In this document: piece after piece, positions 33,594 through 43,400 of the stretch
Layout of the letters: each line of letters starts with the position of its first letter
Position numbering within the stretch: position 1 is the first letter of the stretch
Source of the DNA: Candidatus Rhodoferax bjergmarkensis
Lineage (GTDB): Bacteria; Pseudomonadota; Gammaproteobacteria; Burkholderiales; Burkholderiaceae_C
Direction: 5' to 3'
Assembly (NCBI GenBank): GCA_016708345.1
Contig: JADJFX010000020.1
Coordinates: forward strand, 1-64,000
Length of the DNA stretch: 64,000 bases
Notes under the pieces: generated by a model
Told to the model about the DNA's origin: nothing
Database searches by the model: none
What the model saw: only the letters and a program-made list of their open reading frames with translations
Translations under genes and position numbers: made by a program

Positions 33594-35303
33594 ATGCTGC
33601 GAATCACCAGTGCCCAAATCAATCCAACCATCGGGGACATCGTTGGCAATATTGCCCTGATGCTCCGAGCGGCCCGCCAGGCACGCGACGAGCAGTCTCA
33701 GTTGGTGGTATTTCCCGAGATGAGCTTGAGCGCCTACTATCCGGGCGACCTGCTTGATGACGCCAACTTTCAGGCACGGGTGCAGCTGGGTTTAGCCCAG
33801 CTCAAGCTCGCCACCCGCGAGACGCCCAACTTGGCTTGGGTGGTGGGTGCGCCCATGGTGCGCGCAGGTGTTGGCAAGCCATTCCACAATGCGCTGTTGG
33901 TGCTCAGAAACGGCGAAATATTGCTTCAATACGCCAAGCAGCTGCTGCCCACCTACAACATTTTTGACGAGCGCCGCCACTTTGAGCCCGGCCCGGATGT
34001 CGCACGGGTGCTGCGCTTGGGGGATGTACAAATCGGCTTCATGGTTTGCGAGGACGGCTGGAACGATGCCGGCCAGGACTATGGCGTTAATCCCTTCCAG
34101 CGTCTGGCCGATGCGGCCCCGGATCTGGTGGTCTCGATCAACGCCAGCCCGAGCAATGTGGGCAAGCGCGAACAACGCCACGCCATTTTTTCCAAGGCCT
34201 GTGCGCGCCACAAATTGCCCCTGCTCTATGTAAACCAAATTGGTGGCCATGACCATCTGGTCTACGACGGGGCATCCTTCGCCGTCACGGCTCAGGGTAC
34301 CGTCGTTTATGAAGCGCAACGTTTCACGGAAGATGTGACGACGCTCAGCTTTGATCCGCGCACACAGGAGTTTTCAAGCGGCGGGGGCGGCAGTTTGCCT
34401 GCCGTGTCCTGCGAGGGATTGCCCACCATGGAGTTTTATCGCCAGCAAATCGTTTTGGGGCTCAAGGACTACGCCCGGCGCTGTGGCTTCAAACAGGCAG
34501 TGGTGGGTTCATCCGGTGGCATTGACTCGGCGTTGACCTTGGCGCTGGCCGTGCAGGCCCTGGGCGCGGCCAATGTGGTCGGTATCACCATGCCGTCCAG
34601 GTTTTCCAGCGAGGGCAGTGTGTCCGACTCCGTGGAACTGTGCCGCAACCTCGGTGTCAGGCTGATCGAGCATCCCATCAAAGAAATTGTGTCCGCTTTT
34701 GAGGCGACGTTTCACGCCTCTTTTGGCGAGGAACTCCAGGGCCTGCCGCTGGAGAATCTGCAGGCGCGCGTGCGTGGAACCACCCTCATGGAGTTTTCCA
34801 ACCGCTTCGGCCATTTGCTGCTGACCACCGGCAACAAAAGCGAAGTCTCGGTCGGCTACTGCACGCTGTACGGCGATACCAATGGTGGGCTTGGCTTGAT
34901 TGGAGACCTGTACAAAACCGAAATTTTTGAACTGTGCCGCCATATCAACAAGACGGCTGGCCGCGACTTGATTCCGGATTCCATCATCAATAAACCGCCG
35001 TCCGCCGAGTTGGCCCCCGGCCAAAAGGACACCGACAGCTTGCCACCGTATGAGGTGCTGGACGGCATCCTCAAGCACCTGATCGAAGGCGATCGCCTGC
35101 CGCAGAGGGAGCGCGAACGCACCGAGGCCGAGGTGGCGCAGCTCAACGCCACGGCGGACGGCACCGCCTTGCTTGTCAAAATACAAAAGATGATTGCCCG
35201 CAACGAATACAAACGCCGGCAGGCGCCACCGGTACTGCGTGTGCGCGGCAAGGCTTTCGGCAGTGGCCGCCAGGTGCCGATTGCGGCAGTTCAGTACGCT
35301 TGA
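33594..35303 (+). CDS. nadE: Glutamine-dependent NAD+ synthetase
   Basis: A 569-aa two-domain enzyme. The N-terminal nitrilase-type glutaminase has the catalytic glutamate in VVFPEMSL (residue 42), lysine in KQLLPTYNIFDE and cysteine in FMVCEDGW (about residue 150). The C-terminal synthetase has the ATP loop GSSGGIDSALTLAL near residue 305 and GTTLMEFSNRFGHLLLTTGN. It amidates nicotinate adenine dinucleotide to NAD+. An internal part of this gene (about 34226-34616) is repeated, inverted and decayed, at 61203-61597. Confidence 0.9.
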   Translation: MLRITSAQINPTIGDIVGNIALMLRAARQARDEQSQLVVFPEMSLSAYYPGDLLDDANFQARVQLGLAQLKLATRETPNLAWVVGAPMVRAGVGKPFHNALLVLRNGEILLQYAKQLLPTYNIFDERRHFEPGPDVARVLRLGDVQIGFMVCEDGWNDAGQDYGVNPFQRLADAAPDLVVSINASPSNVGKREQRHAIFSKACARHKLPLLYVNQIGGHDHLVYDGASFAVTAQGTVVYEAQRFTEDVTTLSFDPRTQEFSSGGGGSLPAVSCEGLPTMEFYRQQIVLGLKDYARRCGFKQAVVGSSGGIDSALTLALAVQALGAANVVGITMPSRFSSEGSVSDSVELCRNLGVRLIEHPIKEIVSAFEATFHASFGEELQGLPLENLQARVRGTTLMEFSNRFGHLLLTTGNKSEVSVGYCTLYGDTNGGLGLIGDLYKTEIFELCRHINKTAGRDLIPDSIINKPPSAELAPGQKDTDSLPPYEVLDGILKHLIEGDRLPQRERERTEAEVAQLNATADGTALLVKIQKMIARNEYKRRQAPPVLRVRGKAFGSGRQVPIAAVQYA

Positions 35304-35329
35304 CCCGTCTATAAACCAAAGGATCCGCC

Positions 35330-36370
35330 ATGCCTGCAACTCCAACCCCTGCCCAAGCTGGCATTACCGTCATTGTGGGACGCTGGCAGCTATTTCACAA
35401 AGGCCATGAAACCTTGCTCAATGCAGCGCTGGCGCTTGCCGGGCAGGTGATTGTGGTGGTCGGCTCAGCGTTTCGTGCGCGTGACGTGCGCAACCCGTTT
35501 ACGTGGGAAGAGCGCCAGGCCATGATTGTGGCGACGCTGTCAGATACGGAAAAAGACAGGGTCAGGTTTTTTCCGGTGCGCGATTATTACGATGATGTGC
35601 GCTGGAACAAGGCCGTGCGCGAGGGCATCGCGCAACTGGTGCCGGAAAACGCCCCCGTCACGTTGCTGGGGTTCAAGAAAGACCACACCAGCTACTACCT
35701 GGACCACTTCCCGAACTGGACCTTCAGGACGGTCGCGCAGGAAGTCGATATCCATGCCACAGCCTTGCGCGCGGTCTTTTTTGAGGGGGTGGATCCGGAT
35801 GCGCGTCTGGCAGTGCTCCGCCCCTATCTGAGTGCGCCGGTGCTGTCATATTTGCAGGCGTGGTCGAGGCTGCCGGTGTACGCCCAGCGCGTGGCCGAGC
35901 AGACACTGGTGGCGCAGTACCGCAAAAAATGGTCTGGCGATGTTTACCTGACTGCCGATGCGGTGCTTGTTGCCAACGGCCATGTGCTGCTGATCCGCCG
36001 GGGAGGTGAGATCGGACGTGGCCAGTGGGCCATTCCCGGCGGTTTTGTCGACAAGGATGAACGGTTCTATGGCGCTGCCGTTCGGGAATTGCATGAAGAA
36101 ACAGGCTTCAAGACCTTGGACTCCACCATGCGCCAGGCCCTCAAGGCATCAGAAATATTTGATCATCCACTGCGCAGTGCGCGGGGACGCTTGATTACCT
36201 GTGCCTTCTTTTTTGACCTAGGTGCCATCCGCTTGCCAGAAATCAAAGGAAGTGATGACGCCATGGAAGCGAGGTGGGTGCCATTGGTGGATTTACTGAA
36301 ACTTGAAGATCAGTTATTTGAAGATCATATTGCGATTTTGGACCGATTTGTCGGCGTGTACCGGCGTTAA
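35330..36370 (+). CDS. nadM: Bifunctional NMN adenylyltransferase / Nudix hydrolase
   Basis: The 346-aa protein has an N-terminal nucleotidyltransferase with VIVGRWQLFHKGHETLL (HxGH, residues 14-30) and SAFRARDVRNPFTWEERQAM, and a C-terminal Nudix domain with GGFVDKDE ... RELHEETGF (about residues 235-260). NadM-Nudix proteins make NAD from NMN and hydrolyse ADP-ribose. It begins 26 bp after nadE and ends the NAD operon. With ADP-ribose as likely NrtR ligand, the Nudix half may also tune the regulator; that last step is inference. Confidence 0.85.
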   Translation: MPATPTPAQAGITVIVGRWQLFHKGHETLLNAALALAGQVIVVVGSAFRARDVRNPFTWEERQAMIVATLSDTEKDRVRFFPVRDYYDDVRWNKAVREGIAQLVPENAPVTLLGFKKDHTSYYLDHFPNWTFRTVAQEVDIHATALRAVFFEGVDPDARLAVLRPYLSAPVLSYLQAWSRLPVYAQRVAEQTLVAQYRKKWSGDVYLTADAVLVANGHVLLIRRGGEIGRGQWAIPGGFVDKDERFYGAAVRELHEETGFKTLDSTMRQALKASEIFDHPLRSARGRLITCAFFFDLGAIRLPEIKGSDDAMEARWVPLVDLLKLEDQLFEDHIAILDRFVGVYRR

Positions 36371-36490
36371 TGGAATGGACGCCAGGATTATGGCTGTCTC
36401 TCTGGTCGCCCAAAACCCATCAATGTGCTGCAGTAGGATGCTTAGAGTGAAACGGTTGTATTTTCTGCCGCACCTGCCAAGGAATCTCCC

Positions 36491-37189
36491 ATGTTGCGTT
36501 ACCAAGTGGCGTTGTCCGACATCAGCTTTAAAGTCATGGGTGCCAACCTCAGGCTTTTCAAGGCCATGCATTTGCCGGTGATCAGCACCGCGCGCCCATT
36601 CGAATTTTATCGAAAAGTATTTTTTGAAGATGCCTGTCAGGCCGATGTCTTGAGTTCCTTGGCGTCAAAACGCGTCGTTGACATCGGCTGCGGGTTGACG
36701 CCGTTTACCGAAGACTCCATGTTTCAGGTGTGTCGTCGCAGTGGCGTCGACTTTTACGGTATCGACCCGAAATTGGCCGATGGATTCAAATTTGGCCTGT
36801 TTGATCGCTTGAAATCCGTGGCCACTGGCGCCACCAGCATGCCTCGTGCTGACATGCCTGGCCAGGAAAAAGCCATTGCTGCCTTTGCCGATAATTTGCC
36901 ATTTGCAGACCAGTCCGTGGACCTCATTCTTTCTTGCTGGCTGCTGTTTGCCTGGATTCAGGACGAGACGCTTTTGGTCCTAATTTTTACGGAGTTTGAT
37001 CGCGTGTTGGTGCCAGGCGGTCACATCAGCCTGTTCCCCACCATGGGCTGGCCAAGCGTAGAGCGCAGGTATCCGAGCCTTGCAAAGTTACTAGCGTCCT
37101 ACCAAGTGAGCCAGCGTTTTTTGGTGGGAGTCAATCCTAGCAGTATGCCGCCGACCTTTGTCACTCGGTTGGTCAAATATCTCATTTAA
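36491..37189 (+). CDS. SAM-dependent methyltransferase
   Basis: A 232-aa protein with a class I methyltransferase core: VVDIGCGLTPFTED (motif I), a GIDPKLAD acidic end of strand 2, AFADNLPFADQSVDLILSC (motif IV region) and EFDRVLVPGGHISLF. The substrate is not evident. It lies 120 bp after nadM, not tightly linked, and is followed by non-coding sequence. Confidence 0.75.
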   Translation: MLRYQVALSDISFKVMGANLRLFKAMHLPVISTARPFEFYRKVFFEDACQADVLSSLASKRVVDIGCGLTPFTEDSMFQVCRRSGVDFYGIDPKLADGFKFGLFDRLKSVATGATSMPRADMPGQEKAIAAFADNLPFADQSVDLILSCWLLFAWIQDETLLVLIFTEFDRVLVPGGHISLFPTMGWPSVERRYPSLAKLLASYQVSQRFLVGVNPSSMPPTFVTRLVKYLI

Positions 37190-37758
37190 ACGATTCGTAC
37201 CAGAGTGTTTAGTCGATCTCGTCGCCAATTGTCAAAGAGAGCGATCCAAACCGTGGGAGGCCAAATCAAGCGGCCTAGCGTGAGGGCGACGAGTTCGCGC
37301 ACGGCATCTTGGCCATGCGATGGCTGACAACCTAGTTCACTGCAGATTCAGCAATGCTGCTACTGATCGGCAACCCCTTGTGGTAGCGAGCGCCATAGTT
37401 CACGAGTGTACCGGCGTTGTTGTCGATATAGCAGGACAGGCGGTGCAAATTCCACCACAAGGTCGAGAACTCATAACGAGTAAGGTTAGATCGTGCGGAG
37501 CCACGATCTGAACCGGTTGTTGGACGAGCCCGGTCAGACCTACCTCTTTCTGAAAATATCTTCTTACGCCACACCGCCCGCAGCGCAGCCTAGGATGATC
37601 CAAGCCCGCCGGTGGCGATGATTTAAGCCATCATTGCAATGGCGCGCTGCCAAAACTGGCATTTTTCCTGACCCAATCAGCCCAGTTGTGCTGTTTTTGA
37701 CCGAGCCTCGCCACAGCACCCGTTGGGCACTGATGCGCTGGGATTTGATTCTTGCGGT
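37190..37758. other. Intergenic stretch without a supportable gene
   Basis: Frames are short on both strands. It probably includes decayed sequence at the 3' end of the IS91-type element. Confidence 0.5.
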
Positions 37759-38883
37759 TTACGTCGCTGCCGTGCCCTCACGGTTGGTGCCTGTCGGCGG
37801 CGCGATCACCGGCAAGATACGCCTGCGCACAATGGCCATGGCAGCGCCGCAGCAGCGGCAAAGCAGCTTGGGCCGCTCAGTTGGGGCCACTGGTGCGGAT
37901 GGGGCGCAAGCCTTATTGCAAGTCTTGAACACCAGCAGCCGCAGCAACGCAATCAAGCGTTTGCTGTTGGGGTGCAAAAACCCATAATTGCGTGCCCTCC
38001 TGAAACCCTTGGGCAACACGTGCTGCAGCACCAGCCGTAAAAACTCGACCCCACTGACAGTGCGTTGTTCTTGCTTTTTGGTTTTGCTGTCCCGCCAGCG
38101 GTAGGTGACCTGGCCGTTCTCACAGCGCAAAATGTCTTTCTCTTGAATCACCCCCCGGTACAAATAGCGCCCCAGATAGACCAGCGCCTTTTCGCCGTTG
38201 CCCACACACTTGCAGTCCACCACCCATGCATCGGGCAAGTCCGGTGGCAACTGCAACCCCAGCTCAGCCACGGCAGCCAGGAACTTGGCCCGAAACACCT
38301 TGGCCAGTGCCTCATGGTTGAACAAATAGCCGCCTCCATTGGACGTCTTTCTCAGTGTGCGCCACAGGCCCTTGTTGGCATCCAGTGCCGCCGCAGGCAT
38401 GGCCAGATGCACATGCGGGTGAAATTCAAGTTTGCGTGAATGCGTGTGCAGCACCGCCACCGCACCGGCACTGCCCTGCAATTGCCGGTGGTTCTGGCTG
38501 AACGTGCGCAGCGTCTCCCAGGCGCAGTCCATCAAGGCGGCATAGAGCAAGCGTTGATGCTGCCAAACCAGGGTTCGCAATTCAGCAGGCAAGGTGAATG
38601 TGATCAGGAAGTAGCTGCCCGGCACCAAGGCCTGCGTTTGTCGCTCAATACAGCGCTGGCTCTCAAAGTGCTGACAGTGCGGGCAATTGCGGTGCCCACA
38701 GGAATGCGGCACCACGCGCTGCCCGCCACAGTCACCACACTGGGCCAACATGCCTGGGCCCAGCATAGAGCGACAGTTCTTCATGGCTATGATTGCTTGG
38801 CGCTGACTGGGCAACACGCTGGCACCGTACTGCGCCAAGTAGTCTGCTCCAAAGCGCCCGATGATGTTAGCCATGGTGATCAT
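37759..38883 (-). CDS. IS91-family transposase
   Basis: The 374-aa protein has an N-terminal zinc-binding region (CGDCGGQRVVPHSCGHRNCP with further CxxC), an HUH motif in FHPHVHLAMPA near residue 160, and YLGRYLYRGVIQEKDIL, the catalytic tyrosine region of IS91-type rolling-circle transposases, near residue 245. The start ATG at 38883 overlaps the stop of an upstream integrase gene (ATGA), as seen in IS91-like elements that carry a tyrosine recombinase. The frame is intact. The Ala-rich end after residue 345 is probably native. Confidence 0.85.
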   Translation of the reverse strand: MITMANIIGRFGADYLAQYGASVLPSQRQAIIAMKNCRSMLGPGMLAQCGDCGGQRVVPHSCGHRNCPHCQHFESQRCIERQTQALVPGSYFLITFTLPAELRTLVWQHQRLLYAALMDCAWETLRTFSQNHRQLQGSAGAVAVLHTHSRKLEFHPHVHLAMPAAALDANKGLWRTLRKTSNGGGYLFNHEALAKVFRAKFLAAVAELGLQLPPDLPDAWVVDCKCVGNGEKALVYLGRYLYRGVIQEKDILRCENGQVTYRWRDSKTKKQEQRTVSGVEFLRLVLQHVLPKGFRRARNYGFLHPNSKRLIALLRLLVFKTCNKACAPSAPVAPTERPKLLCRCCGAAMAIVRRRILPVIAPPTGTNREGTAAT

Positions 38884-39066
38884 TTGACTACCCCCCAATC
38901 GATATTGAAGCGGCTCATCAAGGCCTCGATGCGCGCGTTGGCCTAGTCGTTGGTGTGGCTGGTCAGATGGGTATAGCGGGCGGTGGTCAGAATGGAGTAA
39001 TGACCCAGAATCTTCTGCACCTCCAGCAGGTCAACCCCGGACTCGATCAGGTGGGTTGCATAGCTG
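38880..39066 (-). pseudogene. Tyrosine recombinase remnant upstream of the IS91 transposase
   Basis: The minus strand reads RHSYATHLIESGVDLLEVQK and ILGHYSILTTARYTHL, the catalytic end of a XerD-like recombinase, then meets TAG at 38944-38946 after TSHTND and continues ANARIEALMSRFNIDWG. Only the C-terminal 60 codons are left; the upstream border is a hairpin. Confidence 0.75.
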
Positions 39067-39098
39067 TGGCGCCTATCTCTCTAACGACATAGGCGCCA
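39067..39098. repeat. Perfect 10-bp hairpin at the IS91-side border
   Basis: TGGCGCCTAT / ATAGGCGCCA with a 12-nt loop lies where the recombinase remnant ends. Hairpins occur at ends of IS91-type elements, so it could be an element terminus. Confidence 0.55.
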
Positions 39099-39123
39099 CA
39101 CACATGCCACTCACGCACTAGCA

Positions 39124-39255
39124 CGTGGCGCTGAGCTGACCACCGTTCGAGACAATTTACGGCACGCGTCGGTGGCCACCACGTCGATCTACCTGCACAC
39201 TGACGAGGTCAAACGGGCTAGGCAGATGGGGGATGCGTTTGCGGCGCGACCATGA
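39124..39255 (+). pseudogene. Integrase C-terminal remnant
   Basis: The plus strand reads RHASVATTSIYLHTDEVKRA followed by RQMGDAFAARP and TGA at 39253. This is the last helix and catalytic tyrosine of a phage-type integrase. The rest is absent. Confidence 0.7.
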
Positions 39256-39293
39256 ATGGAGGGGCAGGATAGCGCATTTTTTTAGCTCTACCT

Positions 39294-39329
39294 TATTCCA
39301 TTGACGGAATATTCCATGGAGGCTATACT
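39294..39329 (+). promoter_or_regulatory. Promoter and operator of the HigBA-like pair
   Basis: -35 TTGACG (39301-39306) and -10 TATACT (39324-39329) are 17 bp apart. The palindrome TATTCC-6-GGAATA (39294-39311) covers the -35, and ATTCCATGGA repeats a half-site. The antitoxin is the likely repressor. Confidence 0.7.
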
Positions 39330-39335
39330 TATCGC

Positions 39336-39713
39336 ATGATTTGGGATGTTGAGTACACAGACGAATTCGGCAAGTGGTGGAGCGGTCTGTCTGAAGATGA
39401 ACAAGAGTCTCTGGATGCATCCGTGCGCTTGCTGGAGGATCGAGGCCCGAATTTGGGGTTTCCTCACAGCAGCGGGGTCAACAGATCGAAACACAGTCAT
39501 ATGCGTGAATTGCGCACGCAGCACGATGGGCGACCGTATCGAACTCTATATGCGTTTGACCCTAGACGTTCCGCCATCTTGCTGATCGGAGGCGACAAGA
39601 CTGGGGACGACCGGTGGTATGACGTACACATCCCGATTGCGGACGGACTCTACGATGAACACATAGAGCAACTTCGGAAGGAAGGACTGATAAATGGCAA
39701 ACAAATTCTCTGA
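39336..39713 (+). CDS. RelE/HigB-like toxin
   Basis: The 125-aa protein begins IWDVEYTDEFGKWWSGLSED and has MRELRTQHDGRPYRTLYAFD and AILLIGGDKTGDDRW, the pattern of Gp49-like HigB toxins, ribosome-dependent mRNA endonucleases of the RelE fold. It is followed by an XRE antitoxin with a 20-bp overlap. The toxin-first order is usual for HigBA. The gene is intact and has its own promoter. Confidence 0.85.
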   Translation: MIWDVEYTDEFGKWWSGLSEDEQESLDASVRLLEDRGPNLGFPHSSGVNRSKHSHMRELRTQHDGRPYRTLYAFDPRRSAILLIGGDKTGDDRWYDVHIPIADGLYDEHIEQLRKEGLINGKQIL

Positions 39714-40020
39714 TTTGCGCTCGCGCATGGCGCCCCAGGCCCAAGCGAGGGCAGCGGCCAAGGCGCAAGCGATGCTTGCCGAAATGCCACTCAACGAATT
39801 ACGACAAGCGCGTGGCCTGTCCCAAAAGATGCTGGCCGAGGTGCTGCACGTCCAGCAGCCGTCTATCGCCAAAATGGAAAAGCGCACGGACATGTATTTA
39901 TCAACCCTGCGCAGTCACATTGAAGCGATGGGTGGGCAGTTGGACGTGATTGCGCGCTTTCCGGATGGCGCGGTCAAAATCAGCAACTTTGGTGACCTTG
40001 GGTCCGCTGCGGTAGCGTGA
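39694..40020 (+). CDS. XRE-family antitoxin (HigA-like)
   Basis: The 108-aa protein has a helix-turn-helix at residues 35-75 (LNELRQARGLSQKMLAEVLH, QQPSIAKMEKRTDMYLSTLR) and a short C-terminal strand region. It overlaps the toxin gene and should neutralise it and repress the shared promoter at 39294-39329. Confidence 0.85.
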   Translation: MANKFSDLRSRMAPQAQARAAAKAQAMLAEMPLNELRQARGLSQKMLAEVLHVQQPSIAKMEKRTDMYLSTLRSHIEAMGGQLDVIARFPDGAVKISNFGDLGSAAVA

Positions 40021-40410
40021 CTAGTCCGGGCGAGTGGAGCCAAAGGGATGCCTTCTATGGCAGGTATTGCCGAGTGTCATGAGCCTATCTAACCTAGGTA
40101 CCACGTCCTGAAAGGACGTCTTGATGTAGCTCGGGCTTGACTAACTTTACTTTCCAAAAATGCGCAGCACAGCATATTTTGGGGCATGTGTCATGCGAAC
40201 TAAAGTTGTTTCTCCCGCAATTGTCCGCTTCAGAGGGAGAATCCGATCGCAGGATGGATTTCGAAACAACAGTACTTCAATCTCAATTGAAGTAAAGTCG
40301 TTACCCTTGTATTGTTGCCGCCCTCCGAAGCTCCGGACAGGATGGCAGCAATCGCAGGCAATGCGATTGCATTACCATACAAGACATCCATCCTTTGACC
40401 GGAGATCGCC
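40021..40410. other. Intergenic region upstream of prlF
   Basis: No gene is visible. AATGCGATTGCATT at 40360-40373 is an inverted repeat close to the prlF start and may be its operator. Confidence 0.4.
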
Positions 40411-40740
40411 ATGCCTGCCACCATCGACGTCGAATCCACGTTGACCGACCGTTACCAGACCACGGTACCGGAAACGGTGCGTCGCGCCCTGCGGCTGGGC
40501 AAGCGCGACAAGATTCACTACAGCATCCGCCCCAGTGGCGAGGTGGTACTGACCCGCGCTGCAAGCCACGAAAGTGACGACCCGGTGCTCGGTCAGTTCC
40601 TGGGCTTTCTGGCCCGCGACATTGCCAGCCATCCTGAGCGCCTGCAGGCGATGGATGCGGGCCTTGTCCAACGGCTCCAGGCGCTGGTCGGTGGCATCGA
40701 GGTCGATCTTGATGCAGCCCTGTCGGCAGACGATGAATGA
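40411..40740 (+). CDS. prlF: PrlF antitoxin
   Basis: A 109-aa AbrB/SpoVT-like protein: LTDRYQTTVPETVRRALRLG at residues 11-30 is the swapped-hairpin DNA-binding core, followed by RDKIHYSIRPSGEVVL. The C-terminal helical part (DPVLGQFLGFLARDIASHPE) binds YhaV. It overlaps the toxin gene by four bases, so both are translated together. Confidence 0.85.
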   Translation: MPATIDVESTLTDRYQTTVPETVRRALRLGKRDKIHYSIRPSGEVVLTRAASHESDDPVLGQFLGFLARDIASHPERLQAMDAGLVQRLQALVGGIEVDLDAALSADDE

Positions 40741-41243
40741 GCACGGACAAACCCGCGCCCCTGATCATTCACGGCTGGACGATCTTTGCCCACCCGCTGT
40801 TTCTCGCACAAATTGAAGCGCTGGCGCAACAGGTCGATGCCTTGAAACAGAAGGATCCGGCCGGGTACGTGAAGAAGAACGCCAGCAAGCGACTGGCGGC
40901 AATCACCAAACTCGCTTTCGACGTCGTCCCCCAAGACCCAGCCCGTCCTGAATACCGCCAAGGCGGCACCTTGGGCGACGACCACAAGCACTGGTTGCGG
41001 GCGAAATTTTTCCAACAGTACCGCCTGTTCTTTCGCTATCACGCGCCCACCAAAGTGATCGTGTTCGCATGGGTCAACGACGAGGATACCAAGCGCGCCT
41101 ATGAGAGCGGCGACGACGCTTACCGGGTGTTTCGCAAGATGCTGGCAAGCGGTCATCCGCCGGACGATTGGAACCAGTTGCTGGCCGAGGCCCGGGCCGA
41201 GGGGGAGCGCTTACAGCGGTTCGCCGCTGGCGTAGCGACGTAA
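40737..41243 (+). CDS. yhaV: YhaV toxin
   Basis: A 168-aa toxin of the YhaV family, an RNase with RelE-like action. Typical parts are INGWTIF-like HGWTIFAHPLFLAQ, KKNASKRLAAITKLAFDVVP, YRLFFRYHAPTKVIVFAWVN and AYRVFRKMLASGHPPDDW. The frame is intact and the PrlF antitoxin precedes it. Confidence 0.9.
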   Translation: MSTDKPAPLIIHGWTIFAHPLFLAQIEALAQQVDALKQKDPAGYVKKNASKRLAAITKLAFDVVPQDPARPEYRQGGTLGDDHKHWLRAKFFQQYRLFFRYHAPTKVIVFAWVNDEDTKRAYESGDDAYRVFRKMLASGHPPDDWNQLLAEARAEGERLQRFAAGVAT

Positions 41244-41465
41244 GGCTTGGCTTCTATGGTGACTGCCCTTGGTTGGAGTCGCGATGATTGCCATCATCGC
41301 TTACCAAGCCTACCGGGCACCGGTACAAGTTTTATAAATCGTCCACTTTCAACTTCACGCATCCGACCATCGCGGTCGGTGGCGTTATTGCCTTCAAGTC
41401 AGCCCAATGCAATATGAGAACCACTGGTACGAGGCACAGCGTAAAAAGGCCGCGTAATCCGAAGG

Positions 41466-41966
41466 CTAAGAGCTACACGGAACAGCGGCAAGGTCAGAAA
41501 GACGCAGGCGTGTCACAACTGGCGCACCAGCAATCTCCGACTCAACGGTCTCGCGCAAATTGATTCGAATTTTTGAATTAAAGTGGCTGGCCATGCGGGA
41601 CACCAATGGACCTGAGCGCGACATCGAGGCGCGTTCGAGCAGGTAGGCGTCGAATTTGAGGCTGATGAGTACACTTTGATCGGTTTTCTCAACCGACATA
41701 ACGCTTTTCATGGCAACGTTTTCTTTCCCCACTGCCATATAGAGAATTGCCGGACACTGGGGCACGACTTCAGGCGTCATGGTCACATTAAAACGATCCT
41801 CCAATTTCTCCACAGACTCCACCAAGGCTGCAATTTTGCGGGCAATCTGAAAATTTTGTTGGGTACGCATCACCAAGGTAGTGAGCATCGCTCTCGCCAT
41901 CGTCAACGGTCCGACACTCACAGAGTTCAACCCGGTCTGGGCTGATGATTGATGGGACTTTCGCAT
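41466..41966 (-). CDS. Unknown protein
   Basis: The 166-aa frame starts at ATG 41966 (MRKSHQSSAQTGLNS). The middle contains AALVESVEKLEDRFNVTMTP and SVEKTDQSVLISLKFDAYLL, with a mixed helical pattern. No family is recognised and no ribosome site is obvious. It stands alone between YhaV and nadR. Confidence 0.45.
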   Translation of the reverse strand: MRKSHQSSAQTGLNSVSVGPLTMARAMLTTLVMRTQQNFQIARKIAALVESVEKLEDRFNVTMTPEVVPQCPAILYMAVGKENVAMKSVMSVEKTDQSVLISLKFDAYLLERASMSRSGPLVSRMASHFNSKIRINLRETVESEIAGAPVVTRLRLSDLAAVPCSS

Positions 41967-42268
41967 AAGTATTTTTTGAGTCTGGCAGCTCAAATTTTAT
42001 CCCCTCCTGTCCTTTTTTCTAGGTAGCTTCCCAGTGGCGCTGTCAACTGTCTCGGTTGAGAATGAAGATAAGGATGGGTTGGTCATAAGCGCAGACGCTT
42101 GGCTCATCGACCTCAACAAAGCGTTACCCAGCGCAGCGTGGTCAACGACGCCGACCGTCGGCGCAAATACCTACAGAAGTTTGATCTCACATGGGATCGC
42201 ATCAAAGCGTGAATTCCGAAAGTTGGCGGTGCAATGTGTCGATTTCCATCGGGTGAGCGCGTCTGCTT

Positions 42269-43400
42269 TCATGCGCTATTGAAGGAAGCGTCCAGAGGCG
42301 CGGCAAACTGCCACGCCTTGAGGGCCGCTGCATCGATGGCCGCCAGCGCTGCCGCACAGCGGACTTGGGGCGTGCCGCAAAGTTCTACCCACGGCACGGG
42401 TTGTTGCTGCAGCAGGGTGCGAAAGCGTTGCGTCATCCAGGCACGCAAATGTTTGCCATCGCGCAACCCATCGTCCTCAAACGGCACATCCACATCACTG
42501 GTCAGCACATAAAGCGCGAGGCGGCATGGCGTGGGCCAAAGCCTGTACCTCGGCACTGGCGCAGCCCATGTATCGTTCATGCCAAACCAAAGTCGCCCAA
42601 GCGTCGGTGTCGCACACCAAAATAGGGCTGCCATGGCGCGCTGCGGTTTCCTCACGCCAGCATTGTTCGCCAGCCACTTGTGAAAAATCCTGTGTGCACC
42701 AGTCGATATCGGTCACTGTCGCACCGTCTTTTTTGGCGCGCGCCAACGCCAGCAGATTGGCGCTGTACTCCCGCCCAAACTCGGCCACCCACTGCGTACG
42801 CTGCCACACCCCGCCGCGAGCGCGCAGGGCATTGACCAGATCGCAGCTGAGTGTGGTGGTGCCGCTCGACTCTGCACCCACCACCACCACGCGCAGTGCT
42901 AGGCCAGCTTGCACGGTGGGTGACAGCATTTCCCACTGCGCGCAGACATCACTACGCACAGCCGTGCCCGAGGTGGGGTACAGCGCACGAGTTTGGTCCA
43001 AGCCTACATGGTCGCAAGAAAACCGGCGCGCCAACTCATCTCCGTAGCCCTCTGAAGTGAATACCGCGTCCACCGGCGGGGCCGTTCCAAAGGCGGCGTC
43101 CGCGCGCTGCACGGCCTGGCGCATGAGGTCCACATGGGCTTGCCAGATGGCGGGGTTGTCGTAGTCCACCGCGACGTCATCGAGTTCACCCACGATACGT
43201 AACTGCGGGTACGCCGCGAATGCCATTTGCAGCCATTGCACGCGCTGGGCAATCGACAAAGACTCCACGCTGGACCCTAGCACCGCCACGGTGACGCATT
43301 TGCAATGGGCCGCCGCAGTTCGAATCAGGTATTCATGGCCAAGGTGGGGCGGATAGAACTTGCCAATCACCAAGCCATGCTGGTAAATCGTGCGATTCAT
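42269..43400 (-). pseudogene. nadR: NadR (NMN adenylyltransferase / ribosylnicotinamide kinase), frameshifted
   Basis: From ATG 43400 the first domain has HGLVIGKFYPPHLGHEYLI (HxGH) and the second a kinase P-loop variant VVVGAESSGTTTLS near residue 190 (the usual GKT lysine is replaced by threonine). Near 42505-42515 the frame breaks after AHAMPP, and the last 75 residues (LYVLTSDVDVPFEDDGLRDG and onward) are in another frame. The ATG overlaps the pnuC stop (ATGA). NadR uses nicotinamide riboside imported by PnuC. The shift, together with the P-loop change, suggests loss of function; a sequencing error would explain only the former. Confidence 0.75.

Noticed and set aside
33792..34319. Long minus-strand frames opposite nadE, pncB, vWA and the kinase gene
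   Set aside because: They mirror codon bias of the real genes on the other strand and show no motif or ribosome site.
42034..42282. 82-codon frame after the unknown protein near 42 kb
   Set aside because: No family, weak start, and its end overlaps nadR on the other strand.
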